Counted from the stretch's first letter, positions 1 to 6,180 are shown. The stretch: DNA of 7,934 nt from an uncultured Bacteroidota bacterium (GCA_903833025.1 CAILDT010000505.1:1-7934); one strand, 5' to 3'. Program-made: numbers and translations. The notes: generated by a model from the sequence alone, not told the origin.

Positions 1-95
1 CCGAACAATTAAATGAATTAATAGAAAACCAAGCAAAGATGATTGATGGTAAATCGCCGGAGAGATTGTTGAAGGTGTTTAAGGAGTTGGTGTAG
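1..95 (+). CDS. pseG: C-terminal fragment, probable PseG-type UDP-sugar hydrolase
   Basis: An open frame enters from the left edge (first complete codon at base 3) and ends at TAG 93-95, giving 30 residues that include MIDGKSPERLL. A closing IDGKG-like segment followed by an R-hydrophobic helix is, as I recall the family, how PseG proteins (UDP-2,4-diacetamido-2,4,6-trideoxy-beta-L-altropyranose hydrolase) end. The fragment is too short to prove this alone. The call rests mainly on context: the stop codon directly abuts the ATG of a PseH-like acetyltransferase, which is followed by PseI, and PseG acts between these two enzymes in pseudaminic acid synthesis. Any other gene of the same operon remains possible. 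Confidence 0.55.
   Translation, partial: EQLNELIENQAKMIDGKSPERLLKVFKELV
81..86 (+). promoter_or_regulatory. Shine-Dalgarno-like site for the acetyltransferase
   Basis: AAGGAG lies inside the end of the preceding gene, nine bases before the ATG at 96. It favours that start over the in-frame ATG at 108, which would be 21 bases away. It is one of few recognisable Shine-Dalgarno sites here; the pseI and flippase starts lack one. Confidence 0.5.
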
Positions 96-575
96 ATGGA
101 AAATAAAATGAATTTACATTTCAGATTTGCAAATGAAAACGATAGTAAATTATATTTCGATTGGGCAAATGATGAATTGGTTAGAGAAAATTCGTTTAAT
201 AAAGAACCAATACTTCACGAGAATCACGTTAAATGGTTGCAATCAAAATTACAATCGAAGGATTGTTTTTTTTATTTGTTTTTGAATGATGAAAATAAAC
301 CAGTTGGGCAAGTGAGAATTGATAAAGGTGGTGATGAAATAATTATTGGTATTTCTATAGATAAAAATTTTAGAGGTCAATCCTTGGGAGGTATTCTTCT
401 TGAAATGGCTTCTGATGATTATCTTTCTAAACACCCAACGGCAACTATTTTAGCATATATTAAAAAGGAAAATACAGCATCTTTAAATATATTTATGAAA
501 GCGGGATTCACCAATAAAGAAACTGTTATCGCCTATAATTCTGAAAGTTACAAATTGTATAAAACACTAAAATAA
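96..575 (+). CDS. pseH: GNAT N-acetyltransferase, PseH-like (pseudaminic acid pathway)
   Basis: This 159-residue protein is a single GNAT domain. Seen directly: an N-terminal RFANENDSKLYFDWAND segment (10-26) typical of the sugar-nucleotide acetyltransferase branch; the acetyl-CoA pyrophosphate loop RGQSLGG at 93-99; and the late GNAT motif ENTASLNIFMKAGF at 125-138 with conserved N, S and GF. PseH uses acetyl-CoA to acetylate the 4-amino group of UDP-4-amino-4,6-dideoxy-N-acetyl-beta-L-altrosamine in the cytoplasm. GNAT sequence alone does not fix the substrate; the assignment leans on the neighbours, a PseG-like tail that abuts it and pseI three bases downstream. Length matches the family. 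It looks more AT-rich than pseI. A related enzyme acting on another amino sugar is the main alternative. Confidence 0.8.
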   Translation: MENKMNLHFRFANENDSKLYFDWANDELVRENSFNKEPILHENHVKWLQSKLQSKDCFFYLFLNDENKPVGQVRIDKGGDEIIIGISIDKNFRGQSLGGILLEMASDDYLSKHPTATILAYIKKENTASLNIFMKAGFTNKETVIAYNSESYKLYKTLK

Positions 576-578
576 CAA

Positions 579-1622
579 ATGAACGACATTAAAATAGGCA
601 ACTTTACAATTGGCGTAAACCACAAACCATTTATTATTGCAGAAATGAGTGGCAATCATAATCAATCGTTACAACGTGCGCTCGAATTAGTGGATGCGGC
701 AGCAGCAGCAGGTGCTCACGCTTTGAAATTGCAAACCTATACCGCCGACACTATTACAATGAAAGGTGCTTATACTATTGAAGATAAAAACTCATTGTGG
801 AATGGGAAAGAGCTTCACGATTTATACAAAACAGCACATACACCGTGGGAATGGCATCAGGCAATTTTTGATAGAGCAAAGGAAAAAGGTATGGAAGCAT
901 TTAGTTCGCCGTTTGATGAAACAGCAGTCGATTTTTTGGAATCATTGAATGTACCAGCATATAAAATTGCTTCGTTCGAGAACACCCACCACCCGCTATT
1001 ACGTAAAGTAGCCGCTACTGGCAAACCTGTTATTGTTTCCACTGGAGTTAGTACCTTGCAGGATATTATTGAAAGTGTGGAAGTACTGCGCAAAGCAGGT
1101 TGCACCAATATTATTCTTTTAAAATGCACCAGTACTTACCCTGCAACTCCCGAAAACACTAACCTTATTACGATACCCGATATGCAGGATAAACATAAGT
1201 GCATTATCGGACTATCCGACCATACAATGGGTACTGGTGTTTCGGTAGCTGCTGTGGCTTTAGGTGCAAGAGTTATTGAAAAACATTTTACATTGCGCCG
1301 AGATGATGGTGGCGTGGACAGTAGTTTTTCGTTAGAGCCAGAAGAATTAAAAGCTTTGGTTGTGGAAACTGAGCGTGCCTTTTTAGCGTTAGGTAATGTG
1401 TTTTATGGAATACAACCTGCTGAAGAAAAATCTGTTTTTTTCAAACGCTCCATTTATGTTTCAAAGGATATTAATAAGGGAGAAACACTAACTAAAGATA
1501 ATTTAAGAATTATCCGTCCTGCAAACGGACTGGCACCAAAGTATTGGGATGATGTGTTAGGCAAAGTAGCGAAAGAGAATTTGAAGGCAGGTAGTCCTTT
1601 GAAAATGGAAGATTTGGGATAA
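579..1622 (+). CDS. pseI: pseudaminic acid synthase (NeuB family)
   Basis: This 347-residue protein is a full-length NeuB-type synthase that condenses phosphoenolpyruvate with 2,4-diacetamido-2,4,6-trideoxy-L-altrose to give pseudaminic acid. Residues about 15-270 form the TIM barrel: FIIAEMSGNHN (18-28), ALKLQTYTAD (48-57), the loop WNGKELHDLYKTAHTPWEWH (74-93), which I associate with PseI rather than sialic acid NeuB, FSSPFD (108-113), IGLSDHTMG (210-218) and IEKHFTLRRDDGGVDSSFS (233-251). H215 and H236 match the metal-binding histidines known in meningococcal NeuB. Residues about 285-347 form the SAF (antifreeze-like) lid, with R313 in IIRPANGL where NeuB has a substrate-contacting arginine. 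No key residue is missing. Its ATG lies three bases after the pseH stop, so the two are probably cotranscribed. Legionaminic acid synthase is the nearest alternative. Confidence 0.93.
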   Translation: MNDIKIGNFTIGVNHKPFIIAEMSGNHNQSLQRALELVDAAAAAGAHALKLQTYTADTITMKGAYTIEDKNSLWNGKELHDLYKTAHTPWEWHQAIFDRAKEKGMEAFSSPFDETAVDFLESLNVPAYKIASFENTHHPLLRKVAATGKPVIVSTGVSTLQDIIESVEVLRKAGCTNIILLKCTSTYPATPENTNLITIPDMQDKHKCIIGLSDHTMGTGVSVAAVALGARVIEKHFTLRRDDGGVDSSFSLEPEELKALVVETERAFLALGNVFYGIQPAEEKSVFFKRSIYVSKDINKGETLTKDNLRIIRPANGLAPKYWDDVLGKVAKENLKAGSPLKMEDLG

Positions 1623-1627
1623 GCGTT

Positions 1628-1691
1628 GTCATGAAGAACGAACAACGTCATGCTGAACGAGGTAGGTCATGCTGAATTTATTTCAGCATCC
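1628..1691 (+). repeat. three 19-bp tandem repeat heads ending in a complete palindrome
   Basis: Units start at 1628, 1647 and 1666, exactly 19 bp apart, each opening with GTCATG. The first two share 12 of 14 bases (GTCATGaaGAACGA and GTCATGctGAACGA). The third is a whole copy: ATGCTGAA (1669-1676), a five-base loop, and TTCAGCAT (1682-1689). The first two lack the right arm and look like decayed or truncated copies. The block begins six bases after the pseI stop. Confidence 0.75.
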
Positions 1692-1718
1692 CAACATTAA
1701 AGAGTACCAAACAAAATT

Positions 1719-1766
1719 GAGATGCTGAATTTATCCTGAAAAAAGTTCAGGAACCATCAGCATGAC
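1719..1766 (-). repeat. long nested palindromic repeat, copy b
   Basis: An outer stem pairs ATGCTGA (1722-1728) with TCAGCAT (1757-1763). Inside it an independent stem pairs TCCTGAA (1734-1740) with TTCAGGA (1746-1752) around a five-base loop. Read on the minus strand it closely matches copy d (2113-2159), including GTTCCTGAACTT and TTCAGGATAA. It ends five bases before the ATG of the GIY-YIG gene. Confidence 0.85.
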
Positions 1767-1771
1767 TAAAA

Positions 1772-2110
1772 ATGTTAAAAGCAGGATACGTATATATTCT
1801 ATCAAATAAAAACAGGACTACATTCTACATTGGAGTTACTAATAATCTCCAAAGAAGAGTTTTGGAGCACAGAAACGGGACAGGAAGTAAATTCACAAGT
1901 AAATACAATTTAGTCGATTTAGTTTATTATGAACGCATATTTGACATCGAGAAAGCAATTGCAAGAGAAAAACAATTAAAAAACTGGCATCGTCAATGGA
2001 AAATAAACTTAATAAAATCTATTAATCCTGATATGAAAGATTTATTTGAAACAGGCATTGATGATGAGATGCTGAAACAAGTTCAGCATGACCAAGCCGA
2101 TGAAACGTGA
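1772..2110 (+). CDS. small GIY-YIG family endonuclease with repeat-encoded tail
   Basis: This 112-residue protein is a stand-alone GIY-YIG domain of the short UvrC-like/YhbQ-like kind. Seen: YVYIL (7-11, the GIY strand), FYIGVTNNLQRRVLEH (18-33) containing YIG at 19-21 and the conserved R28, then AIAREKQLKNW (62-72) with E66 as the likely metal-binding glutamate. The domain ends near residue 93, the usual length for these proteins. Residues 98-107 (DEMLKQVQHD) are encoded exactly by the 30-bp repeat at 2063-2092, so the tail appears acquired. GIY-YIG enzymes cut DNA; targets of this short branch are poorly defined, and no partner methylase or DNA-binding domain is present. The ATG lies five bases after copy b, with no Shine-Dalgarno site. 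Its setting suggests it acts on, or spreads with, the repeats; that is inference. Confidence 0.88.
   Translation: MLKAGYVYILSNKNRTTFYIGVTNNLQRRVLEHRNGTGSKFTSKYNLVDLVYYERIFDIEKAIAREKQLKNWHRQWKINLIKSINPDMKDLFETGIDDEMLKQVQHDQADET
2063..2092 (-). repeat. short palindromic repeat inside the GIY-YIG gene, copy c
   Basis: ATGCTGAA (2069-2076), loop ACAAG, TTCAGCAT (2082-2089), ending in GAC. All 30 bp are identical to copy e at 2199-2228. It is read in the repeat's only stop-free rightward frame and encodes residues 98-107 of the nuclease. Confidence 0.9.
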
Positions 2111-2112
2111 AC

Positions 2113-2159
2113 GTCATTCTGAACAGTTCCTGAACTTGATTCAGGATAATTCAGAATCC
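2113..2159 (+). repeat. long nested palindromic repeat, copy d
   Basis: It opens with GTC. An outer stem pairs ATTCTGAA (2116-2123) with TTCAGAAT (2150-2157), and an inner stem pairs TCCTGAA (2128-2134) with TTCAGGA (2140-2146) around loop CTTGA. The outer stem carries a T:A pair where copies b, c and e have G:C. It starts two bases after the GIY-YIG stop codon. Confidence 0.85.
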
Positions 2160-2198
2160 AAAAATAAAGTACATATGAATAAAGATATGCAGAAACTA

Positions 2199-2228
2199 GA
2201 TGAGATGCTGAAACAAGTTCAGCATGAC
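2199..2228 (-). repeat. short palindromic repeat before the flippase, copy e
   Basis: This is a perfect 30-bp duplicate of copy c, 136 bp downstream of it. Stem arms lie at 2205-2212 and 2218-2225, with loop ACAAG. It ends five bases before the flippase ATG, the same gap as between copy b and the GIY-YIG ATG. Confidence 0.9.
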
Positions 2229-2233
2229 GAAGT

Positions 2234-3709
2234 ATGGGCATTATAGAAAAACAAGTTACCCGAAACGTTATCTACTCTTATCTTGGGGCGGGGCTCGGCT
2301 TTATTACAGTGCTGTGGACTGCTCACTTATTTACTACTGCTGAAACTGGAGTAACTGCTTTATTAGTTACCTATACTGGGCTGTTTGCTCAATTTGCTAA
2401 TCTCGGTTTTACATCCGTTACTATTCGCCTATTTCCTTATTTCCGCAACAAAGACAAAGGGCATCACGGTTTTTTATTTTATGCCATTATCGTTTCCTTA
2501 ATAGGTATTTTTCTTTGCTGGCTCGTTTTTCTTTTTCTGAAACCAAATATTATAGAAAGTAATAAAGAGAAATCAGAATTGTTTGTTACTTACCTTTATT
2601 ATTTAATGCCACTTATTTTTTTTACGGTGTTCTTTAATATTTTCGATAGCTATTTACGTGCAACGTATAGTTCGGTAATAGGTGCGTTTACAAAAGAATT
2701 TCTTCAAAAAATATTAATCATTTTTATGATGGTACTTTATTTTTTAAAGTTGATTGACTTCTCTATGTTCTTGTTAGGATATGTTGCTTCCACTTGTTTG
2801 CCAACACTTATGTTATTGTATTTTATATTCCGACAAAAAGAATGGCATATAAAACCCGTACGCGGTTTTGTGAGTAAAGAGTTACGAAAAGAGATGGTGA
2901 AGCTCAGTATGTATTCGATACTGGCTGGGGGTGCAGGTGCTATTATTTTAAATATAGATGCGATAATGGTAAACAAGTTTTTGGGCGAAGCCGAAACAGG
3001 AATTTATCGTATTACCGGCTATTTTGCTATTGCGATGGTAATACCTTCACGGTCCTTATACCGTATATCCTCCAGCATTGTTGCCGAGAAATTTAAGACC
3101 AACGAAATAAAAGAAATACATAAAATGTATGCACAAAGTTGTAATACATTATTGGCTGTGGGCGCATTATTATTTATTGGAATAATTGCAAACATTGATA
3201 ACATAATGCACCTGATACCCGGCACGTTTGCTTCGGGCAAGTATGTAATATTAATTTTAAGTGCAGGGTTTTTAGTGGAAATGGGAACAGGAATAAATCA
3301 GGTAATACTAGCCAATTCGCCTTATTACCGATACGATGCGTACTTTGTTGTTGCCATTGTATGTGCTACTGTGGCTGCCAACTATATTTTAATACCAATG
3401 TATGGTATAACAGGTTCTGCTATCGCAACCACGTTAACATTAATAACAGGTAATGCAATGCGATTTGGTTTTCTATTCATCAAATATAAAATGCAACCTT
3501 ATAACATTAACACATTCAAACTTATTTTGATTGCTGCAATTGCAATCCTACCAAGTTTTTTTATTCCTTTTATGTTTAATCTTTATGTAGATATTGCAAT
3601 AAGAAGTAGTATTGTTGGAGGTATCTATCTTCTACTTATTCTAAAAACAGAGGCAACGCCCGAACTGAATAAAAAGATAAGGAAGAATTTGAAAAGGTTT
3701 AGTAAGTAA
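2234..3709 (+). CDS. oligosaccharide flippase, Wzx-like MOP superfamily membrane protein
   Basis: This 491-residue integral membrane protein has about 12-14 hydrophobic segments, for example near residues 12-33, 80-102, 118-138, 155-173, 177-199, 305-320, 336-350, 367-388, 427-445 and 456-470. That is the size and layout of polysaccharide flippases of the MOP superfamily, which move lipid-linked glycans across the inner membrane. NIDAIMVNKFLGEAETGIY (240-258) and NYILIPMYGITGSAIATT (383-400) match conserved stretches of that family. The start is fixed: an in-frame TGA at 2225-2227, at the edge of repeat copy e, leaves ATG 2234 as the only sensible start. There is no Shine-Dalgarno site. Its position downstream of pseH and pseI suggests it exports a pseudaminate-containing glycan, but substrate cannot be read from sequence. 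The gene specifying symbol wzx is not given because substrate and pathway are unproven. Confidence 0.88.
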   Translation: MGIIEKQVTRNVIYSYLGAGLGFITVLWTAHLFTTAETGVTALLVTYTGLFAQFANLGFTSVTIRLFPYFRNKDKGHHGFLFYAIIVSLIGIFLCWLVFLFLKPNIIESNKEKSELFVTYLYYLMPLIFFTVFFNIFDSYLRATYSSVIGAFTKEFLQKILIIFMMVLYFLKLIDFSMFLLGYVASTCLPTLMLLYFIFRQKEWHIKPVRGFVSKELRKEMVKLSMYSILAGGAGAIILNIDAIMVNKFLGEAETGIYRITGYFAIAMVIPSRSLYRISSSIVAEKFKTNEIKEIHKMYAQSCNTLLAVGALLFIGIIANIDNIMHLIPGTFASGKYVILILSAGFLVEMGTGINQVILANSPYYRYDAYFVVAIVCATVAANYILIPMYGITGSAIATTLTLITGNAMRFGFLFIKYKMQPYNINTFKLILIAAIAILPSFFIPFMFNLYVDIAIRSSIVGGIYLLLILKTEATPELNKKIRKNLKRFSK

Positions 3710-3724
3710 AACGAATTTCTGAAA

Positions 3725-5206
3725 CTACCTCTCTACCACTAGCCTTTTCACTTCTGTGCTTTCTTTATCGCTAAACTTGAAAATGTAAACACCATTATCA
3801 AGAAAATTAAAATCTAAAACACTGCTCATTTTATTTAATTCTGTTTTATAAACTAATTTACCTATTTCATCAAATACCTCTAAGGAAAGTGTTTTATTCA
3901 ACTTTGATAAATTAATATTTATGTTTCCAGCTGATGGATTAGGGAAAATATCAATGTTATTATTGTTTACTAATTCATTTACCCCTTCGCCCGAACAAGG
4001 ATTAATTGTTATAATTGGAAATATATCTCTATTAAAAAAAGCTGGTTTCGAAAATCTTGAATTTCCGTTTTGAGCAATACCCAAATCCAATGCTGCCGCA
4101 CTAACGTTGCACAGAATACCTGCTAAATTAGGGCTGTTGATACAACCAATTAATCTATCATCGTTGGTAGTAGTATTGTAGTATATAAAATAAATTTTAC
4201 CATCTGGTCCGGTTTGCATTCCTGTTACGACCTTATAAATATCTGTTGATGGATTATTAAAAACTACCGTTAAAGGCGAAGAGGGGAAATTCAAATCGTA
4301 TTGATAAATCCGTCCCGCACTTGCAGGCGAGTACATTCTGTATTTCGATAAATACAGTTTTGTTCCATCAGGCGAAAATTCTAAATCGTGCCAACCATTG
4401 TATAAATTTAAACAACTACCTACGGGAGTACCTGTAATAATAGTTGCGTTAGATAGTGTTCCTGATGAAGAATTAAAATCCATTATTATTGCTGGGTCAT
4501 TTTCAATTACACTTGTGTAAGCAACTTTACCTGCAAGTTTAGAATACTTTATTGACATAGAACTATTAAAAACAGTACCCGTATTAAATGTGCTTGAAAA
4601 AGTTATTCCAGTTCTTGTAATTGAATATACATTAATATTGGCACTATTATTTACAGGAACAATAAGCCAATAATTACCGCCTCCGAAATGAGGAGCAATG
4701 GCATAGCTTTCGGTAGAAGAATCCATCACCAACGTATTTAAACTTGCAATTTCTACATCTCCCTTTGGCTGACCAATTGAACCGTTTCCGGGCAATGAAG
4801 TATTTACAATACTATAATATATACTTCCTTGATTGGGAGAATCAGCATTATTTGAAAATACATAAAAGCTATCACAACTATTTGGCACTTGCACTATCAT
4901 TCCTTTTTCAGCACACGAAACACCGCCGTTTAATGCACCGCCATTGGGCATTTGAAAGTTTCCTGCATCATAAACAAATTGCCCATCGGTGTAAATTTTT
5001 ATTGCTCCTGATGCTGGGTCAGCCGCCACACCGCACCCGTGAAGCGATGTTAATGGAGTGTGTGCAGTAATTACTGTTGGCACATTTGTATTAAAATCAA
5101 ATTGAATGCCTTTATTGGTTGGGCTAAAATACCAAGTATTGTTTTGCAATTGAGCAAACGAAAATTGAGTTATTAAACTCAATGCAATAATTATTTTATT
5201 TTTCAT
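3725..5206 (-). CDS. secreted beta-propeller-like protein with T9SS sorting domain
   Basis: This 493-residue protein begins with a signal peptide (MKNK, hydrophobic 5-17, likely cleavage after A18 before Q19). Residues about 24-390 resemble a Bacteroidetes family of propeller-like surface proteins: NTWYFSPTNKGIQFDF (23-38), IKIYTDGQFVYD (69-80), GNYWLIVPV (177-185), LEFSPDGTKLYLSKY (275-289) and GMQTGPDGKIYF (329-340) look like individual blades. The last about 75 residues are a type-A T9SS C-terminal sorting domain: IDIFPNPSAGNININ (418-432), VFDEIGKLVYK (444-454), NGVYIFKF (471-478) and KRLVVER (487-493). The protein should therefore cross the outer membrane through the T9SS and be anchored or released. 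No enzymatic motif is visible, so its function is unknown. It converges on the flippase, with a 15-bp gap and no terminator seen between them. Confidence 0.88.
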   Translation of the reverse strand: MKNKIIIALSLITQFSFAQLQNNTWYFSPTNKGIQFDFNTNVPTVITAHTPLTSLHGCGVAADPASGAIKIYTDGQFVYDAGNFQMPNGGALNGGVSCAEKGMIVQVPNSCDSFYVFSNNADSPNQGSIYYSIVNTSLPGNGSIGQPKGDVEIASLNTLVMDSSTESYAIAPHFGGGNYWLIVPVNNSANINVYSITRTGITFSSTFNTGTVFNSSMSIKYSKLAGKVAYTSVIENDPAIIMDFNSSSGTLSNATIITGTPVGSCLNLYNGWHDLEFSPDGTKLYLSKYRMYSPASAGRIYQYDLNFPSSPLTVVFNNPSTDIYKVVTGMQTGPDGKIYFIYYNTTTNDDRLIGCINSPNLAGILCNVSAAALDLGIAQNGNSRFSKPAFFNRDIFPIITINPCSGEGVNELVNNNNIDIFPNPSAGNININLSKLNKTLSLEVFDEIGKLVYKTELNKMSSVLDFNFLDNGVYIFKFSDKESTEVKRLVVER

Positions 5207-5223
5207 AGAAATTTATTGTGACA

Positions 5224-5231
5224 CAAAAGTA
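5224..5231 (-). promoter_or_regulatory. possible Bacteroidetes -7 promoter element for the T9SS protein gene
   Basis: The minus strand reads TACTTTTG, a full match to the TAnnTTTG -7 consensus of Bacteroidetes primary-sigma promoters, 17 bases upstream of the ATG. No TTTG -33 box is found at the expected distance, so this is tentative. The rest of the 186-bp divergent gap (5207-5392) shows no further clear site, and I see no matching element for the plus-strand regulator. Confidence 0.4.
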
Positions 5232-5392
5232 AAGAATTAAATTCTATCTCCGCACTCGGCACGTATTCAAACAAAATCCTACTCTCTCCCTCCTACTCCA
5301 ATACTTTATTATTGCTACCGCACAATATATTCAACAATTATCCGTTTATAAATAATAACAGAGTTTTTAAGCATTATTAAAATTTACAAACT

Positions 5393-6139
5393 ATGATAAA
5401 AGCAATAATTATTGATGATGAAATTTCGGCTTGTGAATTTTTAAAACAATTGATAAGAGAAAAATATTATGATGTTGAAATTGCTGGTATTGCGCACACA
5501 GCCAAAGATGGTGTTATGCTTATTACTGATAAAAAACCTGATTTGATTTTTATTGATGTGCTACTATTAAAGGACAATGAGTTGCTATTCTTTGATATTG
5601 CTAAAATCCCGCTTTTCGATATTATCATCACTACTTCTATTTCAGAGTTTGCCTTTTTATCGCATAAGGTTTCGGCGTTGCACTATATTTTAAAACCTTT
5701 GAAACAAAGTGATGTGGAGATAGCACTTAACAGATGTAGAGTAAAACAAGAAAACAATTTATTAAAAGAAAAAATAACTGAGCTGCAAAAAAACTATGAT
5801 AGAATTTCTAATCATTCTATAAAAGTTTCGTTATTTATTAAGGGCAGTTATACTGTGTTGGAAAGTGAAAACATTTCGCATTGTATTGCTGATAACACAT
5901 ATACAAATGTATATTTTATAAATGTAGTAAAACCCGTACTGATAAATTATTCGTTAGGAGTTTTTGAAGCAACATTGCCAACCGAAGATTTTATTCGTAT
6001 TCATCGTAGCTATTTTATAAACAAAAAACACATAACAGGTTATTGTTCGCAAGCAAAAATAGTAACCTTAAACAAAACCATACTACTCAACATTGCTGAA
6101 AGTCATAAACAAGAATTTCTCGCGCTTTATAAAAAGTAA
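5393..6139 (+). CDS. LytTR-family DNA-binding response regulator
   Basis: This 248-residue protein has two domains. The receiver (about 1-120) retains the acidic pair D8-D9, the phospho-acceptor D55 in LIFID, T80/T81 and K101 in the LKP motif. A short linker rich in K and E (118-140) may be helical. Residues about 143-246 form a LytTR DNA-binding domain, with the signature FIRIHRSYFINKKHITGY at 200-217. Regulators of this type usually pair with a membrane histidine kinase of the LytS/YehU kind, but none is present here, so it is an orphan within the window. The usual MP and G after the phospho-acceptor are replaced (IDVLLLKDNELL). It is divergent from the T9SS protein gene and could control it, though no paired binding sites were recognised. 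The start has no Shine-Dalgarno site; AT-rich sequence precedes it. Confidence 0.92.
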   Translation: MIKAIIIDDEISACEFLKQLIREKYYDVEIAGIAHTAKDGVMLITDKKPDLIFIDVLLLKDNELLFFDIAKIPLFDIIITTSISEFAFLSHKVSALHYILKPLKQSDVEIALNRCRVKQENNLLKEKITELQKNYDRISNHSIKVSLFIKGSYTVLESENISHCIADNTYTNVYFINVVKPVLINYSLGVFEATLPTEDFIRIHRSYFINKKHITGYCSQAKIVTLNKTILLNIAESHKQEFLALYKK

Positions 6140-6180
6140 ATATTAAAGTTGTCAAAAGTCAAGTACTCATTTTCATTCCA

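Larger units (their letters stand above)
1628..2228. mobile_element. candidate GIY-YIG nuclease / palindromic repeat island
   Basis: This stretch separates pseI from the flippase and consists almost wholly of copies of one palindromic repeat family plus a small GIY-YIG nuclease gene. Copies or half-copies lie at 1628-1691, 1719-1766, 2063-2092, 2113-2159 and 2199-2228. The two long nested copies (1719-1766 and 2113-2159) face each other in opposite orientation on either side of the gene. No target-site duplication is evident to me at either edge, so the outer limits are those of the recognisable repeats, and mobility is inferred from architecture, not shown. Confidence 0.5.

Noticed and set aside
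266..273. T8 tract in the pseH-like gene (and another at 2616-2623 in the flippase) as possible phase-variation sites
   Set aside because: Runs of eight also occur in the housekeeping nnr gene (7307-7314), so they are at the background level for this AT-rich DNA.
1628..2228. CRISPR-like array in the repeat-rich island
   Set aside because: Repeats are palindromic, occur in both orientations, vary in length and have irregular spacing, with no uniform spacers and no cas gene.
2175..2246. A 23-codon open frame containing DEMLKQVQHD from copy e and overlapping the flippase start
   Set aside because: It is the repeat's only stop-free rightward frame with a chance ATG upstream. There is no ribosome site or other conserved feature, so it is not called as a gene.
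3710..3724. Terminator between the converging flippase and T9SS genes
   Set aside because: The 15-bp gap contains no stem-loop or T-run that would support the call.
4744..5070. A 108-codon plus-strand open frame opposite the T9SS protein gene
   Set aside because: It is antisense to a gene with a clear signal peptide and sorting domain, and its translation shows no recognisable family features.
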